In this document: positions 19,954 through 28,920 of the stretch, one piece after another | How the letters are laid out: each line of letters starts with the position of its first letter | Numbering within the stretch: the stretch's first letter is position 1 | Assembly: GCA_963828215.1 (NCBI GenBank) | Contig: CAWHFO010000059.1 | Coordinates: forward strand, 1 to 64,000 | DNA: 64,000 nt | Direction: 5' to 3' | Source of the DNA: CAVTJL01 sp963828215 | GTDB lineage: Bacteria > Pseudomonadota > Alphaproteobacteria > Geminicoccales > Geminicoccaceae | Position numbers and translations under genes: made by a program | Notes under the pieces: model-generated | Told to the model about the DNA's origin: nothing | Databases searched by the model: none | Seen by the model: only the letters and a program-made list of their open reading frames with translations

Positions 19954-20655
19954 TCAGGCGTAGTCCTGCTGGCGCTGCGCCTTGTCCGCCAGTGAACTGC
20001 GCCCGAAATGCGCCTCGAGCCGCCGCTGCACGAAGTCCCAGGCGGTGGTCATGCAGAGATAATAGATGGCGGCGACGGTGAAGATCTCGAGGACCTGGAA
20101 CCTCACCTGGATCAGCTCCTGCGAGCGGCGCAGCAGCTCCTCCATCGAGATCACCGAGGTGATCGAGGTCGTCTTCAGGAGGCCATTCACGCTGTTGCCG
20201 ATGGGCGGAATGATGATGCGTATGGCCTGCGGCAGGACCACGAGCCTCATGGTGGGCCAGTAGCGGAGGCCCAGCGCCGTCGCGGCCTCCTCCTGACCCG
20301 GCGGCACGGCCATGATGCCGGCCCGGATGATCTCGGCGAAGTAGGCGGCCTCGTTGAGGCTGAGGCCCAGGAGCGCCGAGGTCACCACGGAGAATTCGAG
20401 GCCCAGCTGCGGCAGGCCGGTGTAGATGACGATGAGCTGGACCAGCAGCGGCGTGCCGCGGAAGAGCCAGATGTAGAAGCCCGCCGCCCGCCCGACCGCC
20501 CGGATGCCCGAGAGCCGCATCAGCGCCAGCACCACCCCCAGCGCCAGGCCGAAGAGGATCGAGAGGGCGGTGAGCCAGAGCGTCGTCCAGGCGCCACCCA
20601 GGAGATAGGGGCTGGCGAGATAGTCGAAGAAGCCGGACCAGCTCCAGACCTGCAT
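19954..20655 (-). CDS. Amino-acid ABC transporter permease (HisM/GlnP type)
   Basis: This 233-residue inner-membrane protein has about five spans. The EAA coupling loop is EEAATALGLRYWPTMRLVVLPQAIRIIIPPIGN. It is of the polar-amino-acid family (LFRGTPLLVQLIVIY, LSLNEAAYFAEIIRAGI). It starts at MQVWSWSGFFDYL. It lies downstream of a substrate-binding protein gene but without its own ATPase, so it may use the ATPase at 25499-26236. Confidence 0.92.
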   Translation of the reverse strand: MQVWSWSGFFDYLASPYLLGGAWTTLWLTALSILFGLALGVVLALMRLSGIRAVGRAAGFYIWLFRGTPLLVQLIVIYTGLPQLGLEFSVVTSALLGLSLNEAAYFAEIIRAGIMAVPPGQEEAATALGLRYWPTMRLVVLPQAIRIIIPPIGNSVNGLLKTTSITSVISMEELLRRSQELIQVRFQVLEIFTVAAIYYLCMTTAWDFVQRRLEAHFGRSSLADKAQRQQDYA

Positions 20656-20723
20656 GGCGCTCTCCAGGACGGGCGTGGCGAGGGGGCGGCGGGCCTGCGG
20701 CGGCCGTCCCCTCGCGGACCCGA

Positions 20724-21569
20724 TCAGCCGACCGTGAAGGAGGCGACGTCGAGGGGCGTCAGCCCGTACTTCTCGAAGGTCTTCTGATAGGTGCCGTCCG
20801 CCTTCATGGCGTCCAGCGCCTTGGCGACGGCCTCGGCCAGCGCCTCGTTCTTGAAGGCGAAGGCAACCGGAGCGCCGGCCAGCCCGTGCAGCGCCCGGTC
20901 GAACGCGCCCGTATCCTGATAGTGCTTGGCCACCCCGTCGATGCTGACCACGGCGTCGAGCTGGCCCGCGCGCAGGGCGTTGTAGGCGTCGGCAAAGGTG
21001 TTGAAGGTGCTGATCTGCATGCTCCCGGCACCCTTCTGCTCCAGCTCCTTGTTCATCGCGCGGATCTTGTTCTCCTCGTAGCCGCCGACCTCGACGCCGA
21101 CCCGCTTGCCGATCAGGTCCTCGATCTTCGCGATGTGCTCGGGATTGCCCTTGGCGACGCTGATGCTCACGGCCTGCGACTTGTAGCGCACGAGCTGCAT
21201 GATCTTGGCGCGCTCGGGCGTGAAGAAGAGCCCGGTATTGATCATGTCCCAGCGGCCAGCCTGCAGGCCCGGGATCATGGCGTCGAAGCCGATGCGCACA
21301 TACTCTGTCTTCAGGCAGAGCCGCTTGGCGATCTCGTCGCCGAGCTCGATCCGCATCCCGGCGAGATTGCCCTTGTCGTCGACATATTGCAGCGGCGGCA
21401 GCGTCGGGTTGGTCGACATCACGAGCGTGCCGGGCTTGATGAGATCGCTGTCGGGCACCGCCTGCTTGCAGTCGGCCGCCCGCGCGGTCCCGATGCCTGC
21501 GGTCGCCAGAAGGCCTGCCGCCATGGCCAGCATCAGCCGCCGTCGAGTCACGGTCATCCTGTCGATCAT
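20724..21569 (-). CDS. ABC transporter substrate-binding protein, polar amino-acid family
   Basis: This 281-residue periplasmic protein has a Tat/Sec-like signal (TRRRLMLAMAAGLLATAGIGTARA, cleavage at about residue 31). The bacterial SBP_bac_3 fold follows: GTLVMSTNPTLPPLQYVDDKGNLAGMRIELGDEIAKRL, FDAMIPGLQAGRWDMINTGLFFTPERAK. The double Arg-Arg-Arg before the hydrophobic stretch allows Tat export. It is expressed with the permease at 19954-20655 and is only distantly like the other binding protein at 27636. Confidence 0.92.
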   Translation of the reverse strand: MIDRMTVTRRRLMLAMAAGLLATAGIGTARAADCKQAVPDSDLIKPGTLVMSTNPTLPPLQYVDDKGNLAGMRIELGDEIAKRLCLKTEYVRIGFDAMIPGLQAGRWDMINTGLFFTPERAKIMQLVRYKSQAVSISVAKGNPEHIAKIEDLIGKRVGVEVGGYEENKIRAMNKELEQKGAGSMQISTFNTFADAYNALRAGQLDAVVSIDGVAKHYQDTGAFDRALHGLAGAPVAFAFKNEALAEAVAKALDAMKADGTYQKTFEKYGLTPLDVASFTVG

Positions 21570-21638
21570 CTGCCTGTCCTCTCCCTCTCCAAGGGCGTCC
21601 CGCCATCGGGACGCCTCTTCACAAAGAAGCGAGCCGCC

Positions 21639-24586
21639 TCAGGCGGCAAAGCGGTCGAGCGCGTAGGGTCGAATGTCGAGGTCAGGGCGCGCGCCCACGA
21701 TCAATTCGGCCAGCAGCCGGCCCAGGAGGGGGCCGTTCGTGTAGCCGTTGGCCGTGACGAGGGCATAGAAGCCGGGCCGGCCCGGCGCCTCGCCCAGAAC
21801 GGGTGCTCCGTCGGTCGTGCCGCTCAGCGTCGCCCAGGAGCGCAAAAGGTGCAGGCCGGCCAGGGCCGGCAGCACACGCTCCGCGACCCAGAGATTGCCG
21901 GCGATGCTGTCGGCGAGCGTCGTCGGCTGGCCGGTGACGGGGTGAAGATCGCCGCTCCAGCCCCCGCCGATGATGAGCTGGCCCGTGCGTGCCTGCTTCA
22001 TCGTGAGATGCCGGTCGGCGTGGGCCACGAGGTGGCCGGACCACCGGCGGTGCGGCCTCGGTCACGAGCATCTGCAAGGGTACGGCGCGCACGGGCAGAT
22101 GCACGCCGGCCAGTGCCGCGATGTGACCGGCGCCGGCGCCGGCGGCATCGACGAGGCGCCTGCCGCACCGTGCCGCGGCTCGTCCGCAGACAAAAACCCG
22201 GCTCGAGAGTCTCGATCGCCTCGACCGCGGCGCGCGTGACGAGCCGCACGCCCCGGGCCTGGGCGGCGGCGAGCAGCGCTGGCGTCGCCAGCAGCGGGTT
22301 TATCTTTCCCTCGGCAGGGCAGAGGCTGGCGCCGACCATGCCGGCCGCCACGTCCGGAAAGATCCGGCGCAGCTCGTCCCGCCCGAGGATCGCGACCTCG
22401 ATGCCGTGGGCGCGCTCGACCGCGGCCTTGCGCTCGAGAAAGCGAAGCTGCTCCTCGCTCTCGGCGAGCATCAGCCCGCCCGTCACCTCGATCTCGAGGT
22501 CGACGCCGAGGCTCTGCTCGATCTCCTGCCACACCCGGGTGGCGTGCCGCTGAAGCGGCAGGAGGCTCGCCACCGGCTGCTCCGCGATGCGCTCCCGGTC
22601 CTTGAGGTCGTACGCCAGAAGCTGGACGTGGAGGCTGCCGGCATTGCCGCCCGATGCCTGGCCGTTGGGCTGGCCGCGCTCGACCAGCACCGTCTCGACG
22701 CCGCGCTCCGCCAGGGCCAGCGCCGTCGCGACGCCCAGGATGCCGGCACCGATGACGGCCACCTCGGCCCGCAGATCGATCGGCTCGTCTGGGCCGGCGC
22801 TCGCCAGCGGCGGCCGCGGCGTGACGGCGGGATGGCCCGTCCATTCGCCCTGCTCGCGCAGGAGCGCCATCGCCGGCACGGGACGGGCCGGCCGCTGCGG
22901 CGCGAAGCCCGCGCCCTCGCCGGCGTCGCCGAGAAGCCGGGCCAGGATGGGCGCGCAGTACCGCCCTTGGCAACGGCCCATGCCGATTCTTGTCAGCCGC
23001 TTCAGCGCCCCCGCATCGGACCATCGCCCGAGGTGGCGGCGGACCTCGGCCAGGCGGACCTCCTCGCAGCGGCAGACGATGGGGTCCGCGTCCTCGACGA
23101 GACGGATCGGATCGAGCGGCGAGGCGCAGAAAAGTGTCCAGAGCGCCTGCTGGAAGCGGCGCGCCAGATCGAGGTCGCGCCGCGCCTTCTCGGTCTCGCT
23201 GGGATCGACGTCACGGCCGAGGCTCTCGAGCGCGGCGAGGGCGGCAAGCCGGCCCTGGGCCAGCGCCACCCGTGCGCCGCCGATGGCCCCGCCGTCGCCG
23301 GCGATCCACACGCCCTCGACGCTCGTGGCGCCATTTTTCTGTTGCTCGGGGACCGGCGCGCCGGTTGCCGGGTCGATGCGGTGGCGGCAGCCGAGCAGGC
23401 GGCTCAGCTCGCTCGCCGGCTGGAAGCCATAGCTCAGGCAGATCGTGTCGGCCTCGAGGCGCTGCTCGCTGCCCGGCACCACGCGGCCCTCCCCGTCGAG
23501 CCGGGCGATGCGTGCGGCCTCGGCGCGATCGGCACCCTCGACGCCGACGAGCACGTGCCCCTGACAAACAAAAATACCAGCACGCCGGAGGCCGACGAGA
23601 TAGCGCATGCCGTCGCCGAGGAGGCCTGGTGCCGTGCGCGCCATCTCCGCGAGCGGGCCCATGCCGCGCGGGCTCGTCGGCGAGGAGGCCTCGACGACGG
23701 CGGCGACGGTGGCGCCGGCCCGCGACAGCTCGTAGGCGAGCTGGAGGTTCAAGGGGCCATGCCCGGCGACGACGACCCGGCCGCCGGGCATGGTGCGGTC
23801 GGCTCTGAGCAGGGTCTGCACGCAGCCCGTCGTCATGACCCCGGGCAGCGTCCAGCCCGGTACCGGCCAAGCCCGCTCGATCGCCCCGGTCGCCAGCACG
23901 AGGGCCCGGGCGCGCAGACGCCATGGCTCGGCACCGACCAGCACATCGAGCTCGATGCCCTGGGGCCCCAGAGGTCGCGCGCCCCAGACGGTCGCGTCGC
24001 TCCAGATCTCGGCGCCCTGACGTCTCACGCGCGCGACGAGCGTCTCGCCCAGGGCGTATTGGGCGTCCGTCGCCGCTCCGCGGAAGCCGTGCGCCGCCGA
24101 GGGCTGCTTCAGATACTGGCCGCCGGGGCGGGCCGCCTCGTCGAGGACAAGAGCCTCGACGCCGTGGCGGGCCGCGGTCTCGGCGGCCGCGAGGCCGGCC
24201 GGGCCGGCGCCCACGATGACCAGCGGCACGCTGCGCTCGCGGAGCGTGCCAGGGCGCTCGGCGAGAGGGGCCACGATCGGCGCCAGCTCTTCGGCGCGCC
24301 GCACGCGCATGCCCGCCGCGAGCTTGACCCGGCAGGCTCGCTGGCTGCGCCGGCCGTCGGCCTCGACGAGACAGTCGTGGCAGACGCCCATCCCGCAGAA
24401 GGGGCCGCGCGGGGTACCGAGCCGCGTCCGGCGGAAGCTCGGGCCGCCGTGCCGGAGCAGGGCGGCCATCAGGCTCTCGCCCTCGATGCCTTCCGCAGGC
24501 GCGTCGTCGACGAAAAAAGGAGCCGGCGCGCCGCGGCGGACGAAGCCCGCGCCCTCGGCCAGACGCGCGGCCGGCGCATCTGTCAT
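21639..24586 (-). CDS. Fused 2Fe-2S / FAD-BFD / DAO amino-acid (opine-type) dehydrogenase, frameshifted near the C-terminus
   Basis: The reconstructed chain of about 982 residues combines three activities that are normally separate subunits. Residues about 20-100 form an HcnA-like [2Fe-2S] domain (Cys64, 69, 72 and 85). Residues about 120-580 are HcnB-like, with the FAD motif VIVGAGPAGLAAAE, an NAD-like fold and a BFD [2Fe-2S] site (DPIVCRCEEV then GMGRCQGRYC). Residues about 610-982 are a DAO flavoprotein like HcnC (EVAVIGAGILGVATALALAERG). The ATG overlaps the stop of the upstream DapA-like gene (ATGA at 24583-24586). Shifts at about 22160 and 22034 break the DAO part. The relatives are opine oxidases, D-hydroxyproline dehydrogenase and cyanide synthase. 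Confidence 0.85.
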
Positions 24587-25473
24587 CGCGCGGGGAGCAG
24601 CCCCAGCTCGCGCAGCAGCGCCTCCAGCGGCGCCCACTCCTCGGCCGGCAGGGGCAGGCGCGGGCTCCTGGGCGCCCCCATGTCCATGCCCATGAGCCGA
24701 AGCGCCGCCTTGCTGGCGCTGACGTAGCGGTGGCCGCCCACGAGGCGGATGATCGGCAGGATGCGGCGATAGAGGGCGCGGGCGCCCGGGATGTCGCCCT
24801 CGTCGGCGGTGAGGGTGAAAAGGCGGGCGAAGGTGCTGGGCCAGATATTGGAGCCGACGGCGACCCAGCCCTCGGCACCCTCGACGAAGCTCTCGAAGCC
24901 CATGATGCCGCCGAAGGGCACGAGGCGGCCCTCGCAGAGCTCGAGGATGTCCCGGATCCGCGTCACGTCCATCGTCGATTCCTTGACGTAGAGGACGTTC
25001 GGGATGTGCGAGAGGCGGGCCAGGATCGGCGGCGTCAGGTCGACGTTGGCCGTGGCCGGGTTGTTGTAGACCATGATCGGGATGCCGATCGCCTCGCCGA
25101 TCCGGCGATAGTGCTCGAAAAGCTCGTCCTCGGTCGGGGTCGAATAGAAGGGCGGAATGATCATGACGCCGTCGGCGCCGAGAGCCTCGGCCTCGCGCGA
25201 GTAGCGGATCACGTCCTCGGTGCGCTCGGCGCCGGTGCCGATCAGCACGGGCACACGGCCGGCGGCCGTCTCGACCACCGTCCCGGCCACCGCGTGACGC
25301 TCCTCGTCGCCGAGTGACAAGAACTCGCCCGTGCTGCCGAGGGGGATCAGCCCGTGGATGCCTTCGCGGATCTGCCAGTCGGTGAAACGGCGCAACATCG
25401 CGAGATCGACGCCGCCCTGGGCGTCGAACGGCGTCACCATTACCGTGAAGGTACCGCGCAGGCGCTCGCTCAT
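24583..25473 (-). CDS. Dihydrodipicolinate synthase (DapA)-family lyase/deaminase
   Basis: This 296-residue TIM-barrel class I aldolase has LGSTGEFLSLGDEER, YNNPATANVDLTP (the Tyr/Asn region of DapA Tyr133) and the Schiff-base Lys in VLYVKESTMDVTR. It is of DapA-family length. A strong GGGGAGG ribosome-binding site precedes MSERLRG. It is coupled to the fused dehydrogenase and follows the ATPase gene by 25 nt. That context fits a catabolic DapA relative, such as the HypD/LhpC pyrroline-hydroxycarboxylate deaminase, not lysine biosynthesis. A second, clearly different family member is at 31471-32391. Confidence 0.9.
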   Translation of the reverse strand: MSERLRGTFTVMVTPFDAQGGVDLAMLRRFTDWQIREGIHGLIPLGSTGEFLSLGDEERHAVAGTVVETAAGRVPVLIGTGAERTEDVIRYSREAEALGADGVMIIPPFYSTPTEDELFEHYRRIGEAIGIPIMVYNNPATANVDLTPPILARLSHIPNVLYVKESTMDVTRIRDILELCEGRLVPFGGIMGFESFVEGAEGWVAVGSNIWPSTFARLFTLTADEGDIPGARALYRRILPIIRLVGGHRYVSASKAALRLMGMDMGAPRSPRLPLPAEEWAPLEALLRELGLLPAR

Positions 25474-25498
25474 CGTCCTCCCCTCGCCTTCCCGCCCG

Positions 25499-26236
25499 TC
25501 AGTGCCTGAGGATACGGCTGACGAACTCCCGCGTCCTCGCCTGTCTCGGACTGTCGAAGATCTCGGCGGGCGCGCCGATCTCGACGACGCGGCCCTCGGC
25601 CATCAGGGCTGCTCGGGAGGCGACCTCGCGTATGAAAGCCATCTCGTGGCTGACGATGACCATGGTCATGCCGTCGGCGGCGAGCGCCCGGATGGTGTCC
25701 AGGACCTCGCCCACGAGCTCGGGGTCGAGTGCCGAGGTCACCTCGTCCAGGAGCAGGATCTCGGGATGGAGGGCCAGCGCCCGGGCGATGGCGACCCGCT
25801 GCTGCTGGCCGCCGGACAGCTCGTCGGGATAGGCCCTGAGCTTGCTCCCGAGGCCGACCTTGGAGAGGAGCGCCTCGGCCTCGCGCTCGACCTCGGCGCG
25901 CGGGCGGCCTTTTACCTTCACCGGCGCCACGGTGACGTTGCCCAGCACCGTCATGTTCTGGAAGAGGTTGTACTGCTGGAAGACGATGGCGAGGCGGTCG
26001 CGCAGCGCCCGCAGCTGGCGGCGGTCCCGGTAGGCGACAGGCGTCCCGTCGATCAGCACCTGGCCCGCCGATGGCGGCAGCAGGCCGATCAGGACGCGCA
26101 GAAGGGTGCTTTTGCCGGAGCCCGAGGGCCCGATCAGGCCGAGCGTCTCGCCCTTGGCGACGCCGAGGCTGACCCCGTTCAGGACAGGGTGGCCGCCATA
26201 GCTGGCCTCGAGGTCAACGATGTCGAGGTGCTGCAA
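25499..26236 (-). CDS. Amino-acid ABC transporter ATP-binding protein
   Basis: This 245-residue ATPase has Walker A GPSGSGKST, Q-loop VFQQYNLF, signature LSGGQQQR, Walker B ILLLDEVTSALD and H-loop VSHEM. All are those of the HisP/GlnQ family. A TTG start at 26236 is chosen because GGAGG sits 6-7 nt upstream and LDIVDLEASYGG follows directly. It overlaps the end of the permease gene by 23 nt. It is the only ATPase for three permeases and two binding proteins in this cluster. Confidence 0.93.
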   Translation of the reverse strand: MQHLDIVDLEASYGGHPVLNGVSLGVAKGETLGLIGPSGSGKSTLLRVLIGLLPPSAGQVLIDGTPVAYRDRRQLRALRDRLAIVFQQYNLFQNMTVLGNVTVAPVKVKGRPRAEVEREAEALLSKVGLGSKLRAYPDELSGGQQQRVAIARALALHPEILLLDEVTSALDPELVGEVLDTIRALAADGMTMVIVSHEMAFIREVASRAALMAEGRVVEIGAPAEIFDSPRQARTREFVSRILRH

Positions 26237-26903
26237 GACGCGCCTCCAGCCAGGCACCCAGCCGCGTGAGGGGATAGGAGAGGGCGAAATAGAGGAGGAG
26301 CACGGTGCCGAAGCAGAGAGTGGCCGAAAAGCCCTTGTTGGTGAGGATCTTGCCCGCATAGGTGAGCTCGAGGACGCCGATCTGCGAGGCCAGCGCCGTG
26401 TCCTTGATGAAGAGGACGAAATAGCTGAAGGCGGGCGGCAGGATCACGCGCCAGGCCTGAGGCAGGACGACGAGGCGGAGCGTCGTGAGATAGCCGATGT
26501 TCATCGCCGCCGCGGCGTCCCACTGGGCCTGATGGATCAATTCGAGGCCGCTTCTGACGATCTCGGCGATGAATGCCGTGGCGATCAGGCAGACGGCCAC
26601 GAGGGCCACGAGAAAGAGGGACAGGTCGAGGGCGAGGGCCTGGAAGACGAAGAAGGCGAGCATCAGCGTGACGAGGAACGGCACGCGCCGGAAGAGCTCG
26701 ACCAGGAGGATGGCCAGCCAGCGGGCCGGCCGCAGGACGCCTGCCTCGGTGCGACGGAGAACGGCGAGCCCGGTGCCCAGGACGAGGCCCACGATGCAGC
26801 CGGCCGCCGACAAGAGGAACGTCCCGAGGACCGCCTCCGCCAGGAGCAGGATGTTGTAGTAGCCGAAGAACCTCGGCGCCTCGGAGAGGATCTGCCCGAT
26901 CAT
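26214..26903 (-). CDS. Amino-acid ABC transporter permease
   Basis: This 229-residue membrane protein has the polar-amino-acid permease pattern VELFRRVPFLVTLMLAFFVFQ, CLIATAFIAEIVRSGLELIHQAQWDAAAAMNIGYLTTLRLVVLPQAWRVILPP (EAA loop). Its ATG overlaps the upstream permease stop by one base (TGATG at 26901-26905), and its 3' end overlaps the ATPase gene. It forms a heterodimeric channel with the next permease. Confidence 0.93.
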   Translation of the reverse strand: MIGQILSEAPRFFGYYNILLLAEAVLGTFLLSAAGCIVGLVLGTGLAVLRRTEAGVLRPARWLAILLVELFRRVPFLVTLMLAFFVFQALALDLSLFLVALVAVCLIATAFIAEIVRSGLELIHQAQWDAAAAMNIGYLTTLRLVVLPQAWRVILPPAFSYFVLFIKDTALASQIGVLELTYAGKILTNKGFSATLCFGTVLLLYFALSYPLTRLGAWLEARLAAPRHR

Positions 26904-27571
26904 CAGACGATCCGCATCCGGGCGCGGAAGAGGCTGCGCCCGACGAGGGCCAGCAGGGCCGAGGCGAAAAGCGTGACGATCACGTAGAGGACGGCGGTGA
27001 CCGAGAAGATCTCGATCGACCGGAAGGTCTCGGCATTGAGGTTGAACGCCCGGCCGGTCAGCTCCTCGACGCCGAAGATCGCGGCCATCGAGCTGCCGAG
27101 CGTCATCAGGATGTACTGGTTCGAGAGCGGCGGGAAGAGGACGCGCATGATGTGCGGCAGGATCACCCAGCGCACGGACTGGAGCCGCGACATGCCGATC
27201 GTCTCCGCGGCCTCCAGCTCCTCCTGGCGGACCGAGAGGAAGCCCGCGCGCTGGATCTGGGTGAGATAGGCGCCGGCGTTGAGCGTCATGCCGACCAGCA
27301 CCGCGACGAAGGACGAGAGGTAGATGCCGACCTCCGGCAGGGCGAAGTAGAGGAGGTAGATCTGCACGAGCTGCGGCGTGTTGGTGAGGAAGACGACGTA
27401 GGCGTCGATCGCCCGCGCCAGCCCCCTGGGCCCGAAGCTCTTGCCCATGGCCCCCAGCAGGCCGATCACCATCCCGCCGGCGAACGCCAGGAGCGAGAGC
27501 CAGAGGGAGAGGGCCGCACCACCCAGAAGATAGGGCAGATGCGGCCAGACCTGGCCGAACTGCAGCGTCAA
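26903..27571 (-). CDS. Amino-acid ABC transporter permease
   Basis: This 222-residue membrane protein has the family segments VFLTNTPQLVQIYLLYFALP, GMTLNAGAYLTQIQRAGFLSVRQEELEAAETIGMSRLQSVRWVILPHIMRVLFPP (EAA loop). It starts with TTG at 27571, which is weak, and no better in-frame start is near. It overlaps the partner permease by one base. It lies 64 nt downstream of the binding-protein gene, giving the order binding protein, permease, permease, ATPase, as in the occ/noc opine transport operons. Confidence 0.92.
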   Translation of the reverse strand: MTLQFGQVWPHLPYLLGGAALSLWLSLLAFAGGMVIGLLGAMGKSFGPRGLARAIDAYVVFLTNTPQLVQIYLLYFALPEVGIYLSSFVAVLVGMTLNAGAYLTQIQRAGFLSVRQEELEAAETIGMSRLQSVRWVILPHIMRVLFPPLSNQYILMTLGSSMAAIFGVEELTGRAFNLNAETFRSIEIFSVTAVLYVIVTLFASALLALVGRSLFRARMRIV

Positions 27572-27635
27572 GGTCTCGCGCCCTGTCGTGGCGGGGCCGG
27601 CCGTTCAGGGTCGCCTGCCCCGGGCTTCCTCGGGA

Positions 27636-28454
27636 TCAGAAGTAGGGGCTCGCCGGCACCGGGTAGACCATGTCGATGCCGAACCAGGTCTTGTAGGTCT
27701 CGGCGATGAAGCCGGACTGCTCGAGGCTGAAAAGGGCCACGTTCAGCCAGCGCCTGAGGCTGTCGTTGCCCTTGGTCACGCCGATGCCGTCATAGTCGAC
27801 CGAGCCGATCGGCTCCTTCAGGAGCTTCCATTTGACGTCGTAGTTCTTCATGTAGCGGCCCATATAGTCGATGACGTCGATGAGCGCGTCGCCCCGGCCC
27901 TGCGCCAGCGCCCGCACCGCGTCGGCATAATTGTCGAGAAGCGTCACCTTGGCGTTGGGGATGTTTTTCTTGATGAAGTCGAGAGGTGTCGTGCCCCGCA
28001 CCTGAACGAGCGTGACGTCCGCCTTGTCCAGATCCTTCCAGCTGGTGAAGGGCTTGCCCTCCGTCGTCAGCACGCTCAGCACCTCGGTGTGGACCGGCAC
28101 GGTGAAGTCGATCACCTTGGCGCGGTCCGGCGTGCGGGTCATGCCGCCCATGACGATGTCGACCTTGCCGCTCTGCACGAACGGGACCCGGTCGGGGGAG
28201 CCGACGGGAACGATCTGCAGCTCGACGCCCAGCATGTCCGCGAGCTTCTTGCCGATCGCGACGTCGAATCCGTCGATCTCGTTCTTGTCGTTGTAGAGGC
28301 CGAGCGGCGGCAGCGTGGGATTGACGCCCAGCACCAGCTTCTTGGCGCTCAGGATCTCGTCCAGCGTGTGCGCCGCCGGAGCGCCCGGAGCCAGCGCCAG
28401 GGCCGCGAGCGCGGCGAGCGTGCCGAAGGACAGGCGGAACAGGGATCTGAGCAC
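27636..28454 (-). CDS. ABC transporter substrate-binding protein, polar amino-acid family
   Basis: This 272-residue periplasmic binding protein has a Sec signal (residues 1-28, ending APGAPAA). The SBP_bac_3 segments LVLGVNPTLPPLGLYNDKNEIDGFDVAIGKKLADMLGVELQIVPV and VDIVMGGMTRTPDRAKVIDFTVPV are present. The GTG start is supported by AGGAGA 8 nt upstream. It is the first gene of the minus-strand unit and is transcribed away from the palindrome at 28549-28576. Confidence 0.93.
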   Translation of the reverse strand: MLRSLFRLSFGTLAALAALALAPGAPAAHTLDEILSAKKLVLGVNPTLPPLGLYNDKNEIDGFDVAIGKKLADMLGVELQIVPVGSPDRVPFVQSGKVDIVMGGMTRTPDRAKVIDFTVPVHTEVLSVLTTEGKPFTSWKDLDKADVTLVQVRGTTPLDFIKKNIPNAKVTLLDNYADAVRALAQGRGDALIDVIDYMGRYMKNYDVKWKLLKEPIGSVDYDGIGVTKGNDSLRRWLNVALFSLEQSGFIAETYKTWFGIDMVYPVPASPYF

Positions 28455-28548
28455 GACGCGTCTCCTGGGCGGTCATTGTCTCACGCGACCCGCCGCTACC
28501 GGCCGCTGTCGGAAGCTCCCGGCGGGCCCATTTTCGGGCTGCGCAATC

Positions 28549-28576
28549 GCATACCTATCGTATACGATGCGTATGC
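28549..28576. promoter_or_regulatory. Candidate GntR-family operator between divergent transport and catabolic units
   Basis: A 28-bp imperfect palindrome is centred at 28562/28563: outer arms GCATAC (28549-28554) and GTATGC (28571-28576), with the perfect core ATCGTATACGAT (28557-28568). GTATAC-centred 12-mers are typical sites of FCD-type GntR regulators, and such a regulator ends the plus-strand operon. The site is placed to control both the binding-protein gene at 28454 and the 2Fe-2S gene at 28606. The assignment to that regulator is inference. Confidence 0.6.
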
Positions 28577-28605
28577 AATCCGACCATCACCGGCATCCGC
28601 TGTCA

Positions 28606-28920
28606 ATGCAAAGCTCGCGCCAACAGCAGTCTTTCCCCGGGGCACCCCGGATCACGCGCGAGGTCGTGGGTGGCGACGCCGTGACCATCTCGGTCGATGA
28701 CCGGCCGACGACCGCGCTGGCGGGCGAGAGCGCCGCGACCGCGCTGCTGGCGGCCGGCGTCCGCGCCTTTCACCGCAGCGCCGTCCGGGGCGAGCCGCGC
28801 GGGCCCTTCTGCATGATGGGGGTCTGCCAGGAGTGCCTGGTCGAGATCGACGGCCGAGTCGCCCAGGCCTGCATGGCCGCCGTCCGCGCCGGCATGCGGA
28901 TCAGGACGCTCGTCGCATGA
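28606..28920 (+). CDS. (2Fe-2S)-binding subunit of HcnABC/opine-oxidase-like dehydrogenase
   Basis: This 104-residue HcnA-like ferredoxin-fold protein (VTISVDDRPTTALAGESAATALLAAGVRAF) has Cys ligands in GPFCMMGVCQECLVEIDG and VAQACM (C-x4-C-x2-C-x11-C). The start could also be the ATG at 28567, but that lies inside the operator, so 28606 is preferred; neither has a clear ribosome-binding site. Its stop overlaps the next start (ATGA at 28917-28920). It carries electrons between the flavin subunits. Confidence 0.85.
   Translation: MQSSRQQQSFPGAPRITREVVGGDAVTISVDDRPTTALAGESAATALLAAGVRAFHRSAVRGEPRGPFCMMGVCQECLVEIDGRVAQACMAAVRAGMRIRTLVA

Noticed and set aside
24583..25473. Calling this gene dapA of lysine biosynthesis
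   Set aside because: Its context is transport and oxidation of amino acids, and a second divergent family member lies nearby. Biosynthetic dapA is usually elsewhere and unlinked to a BFD/DAO flavoprotein.
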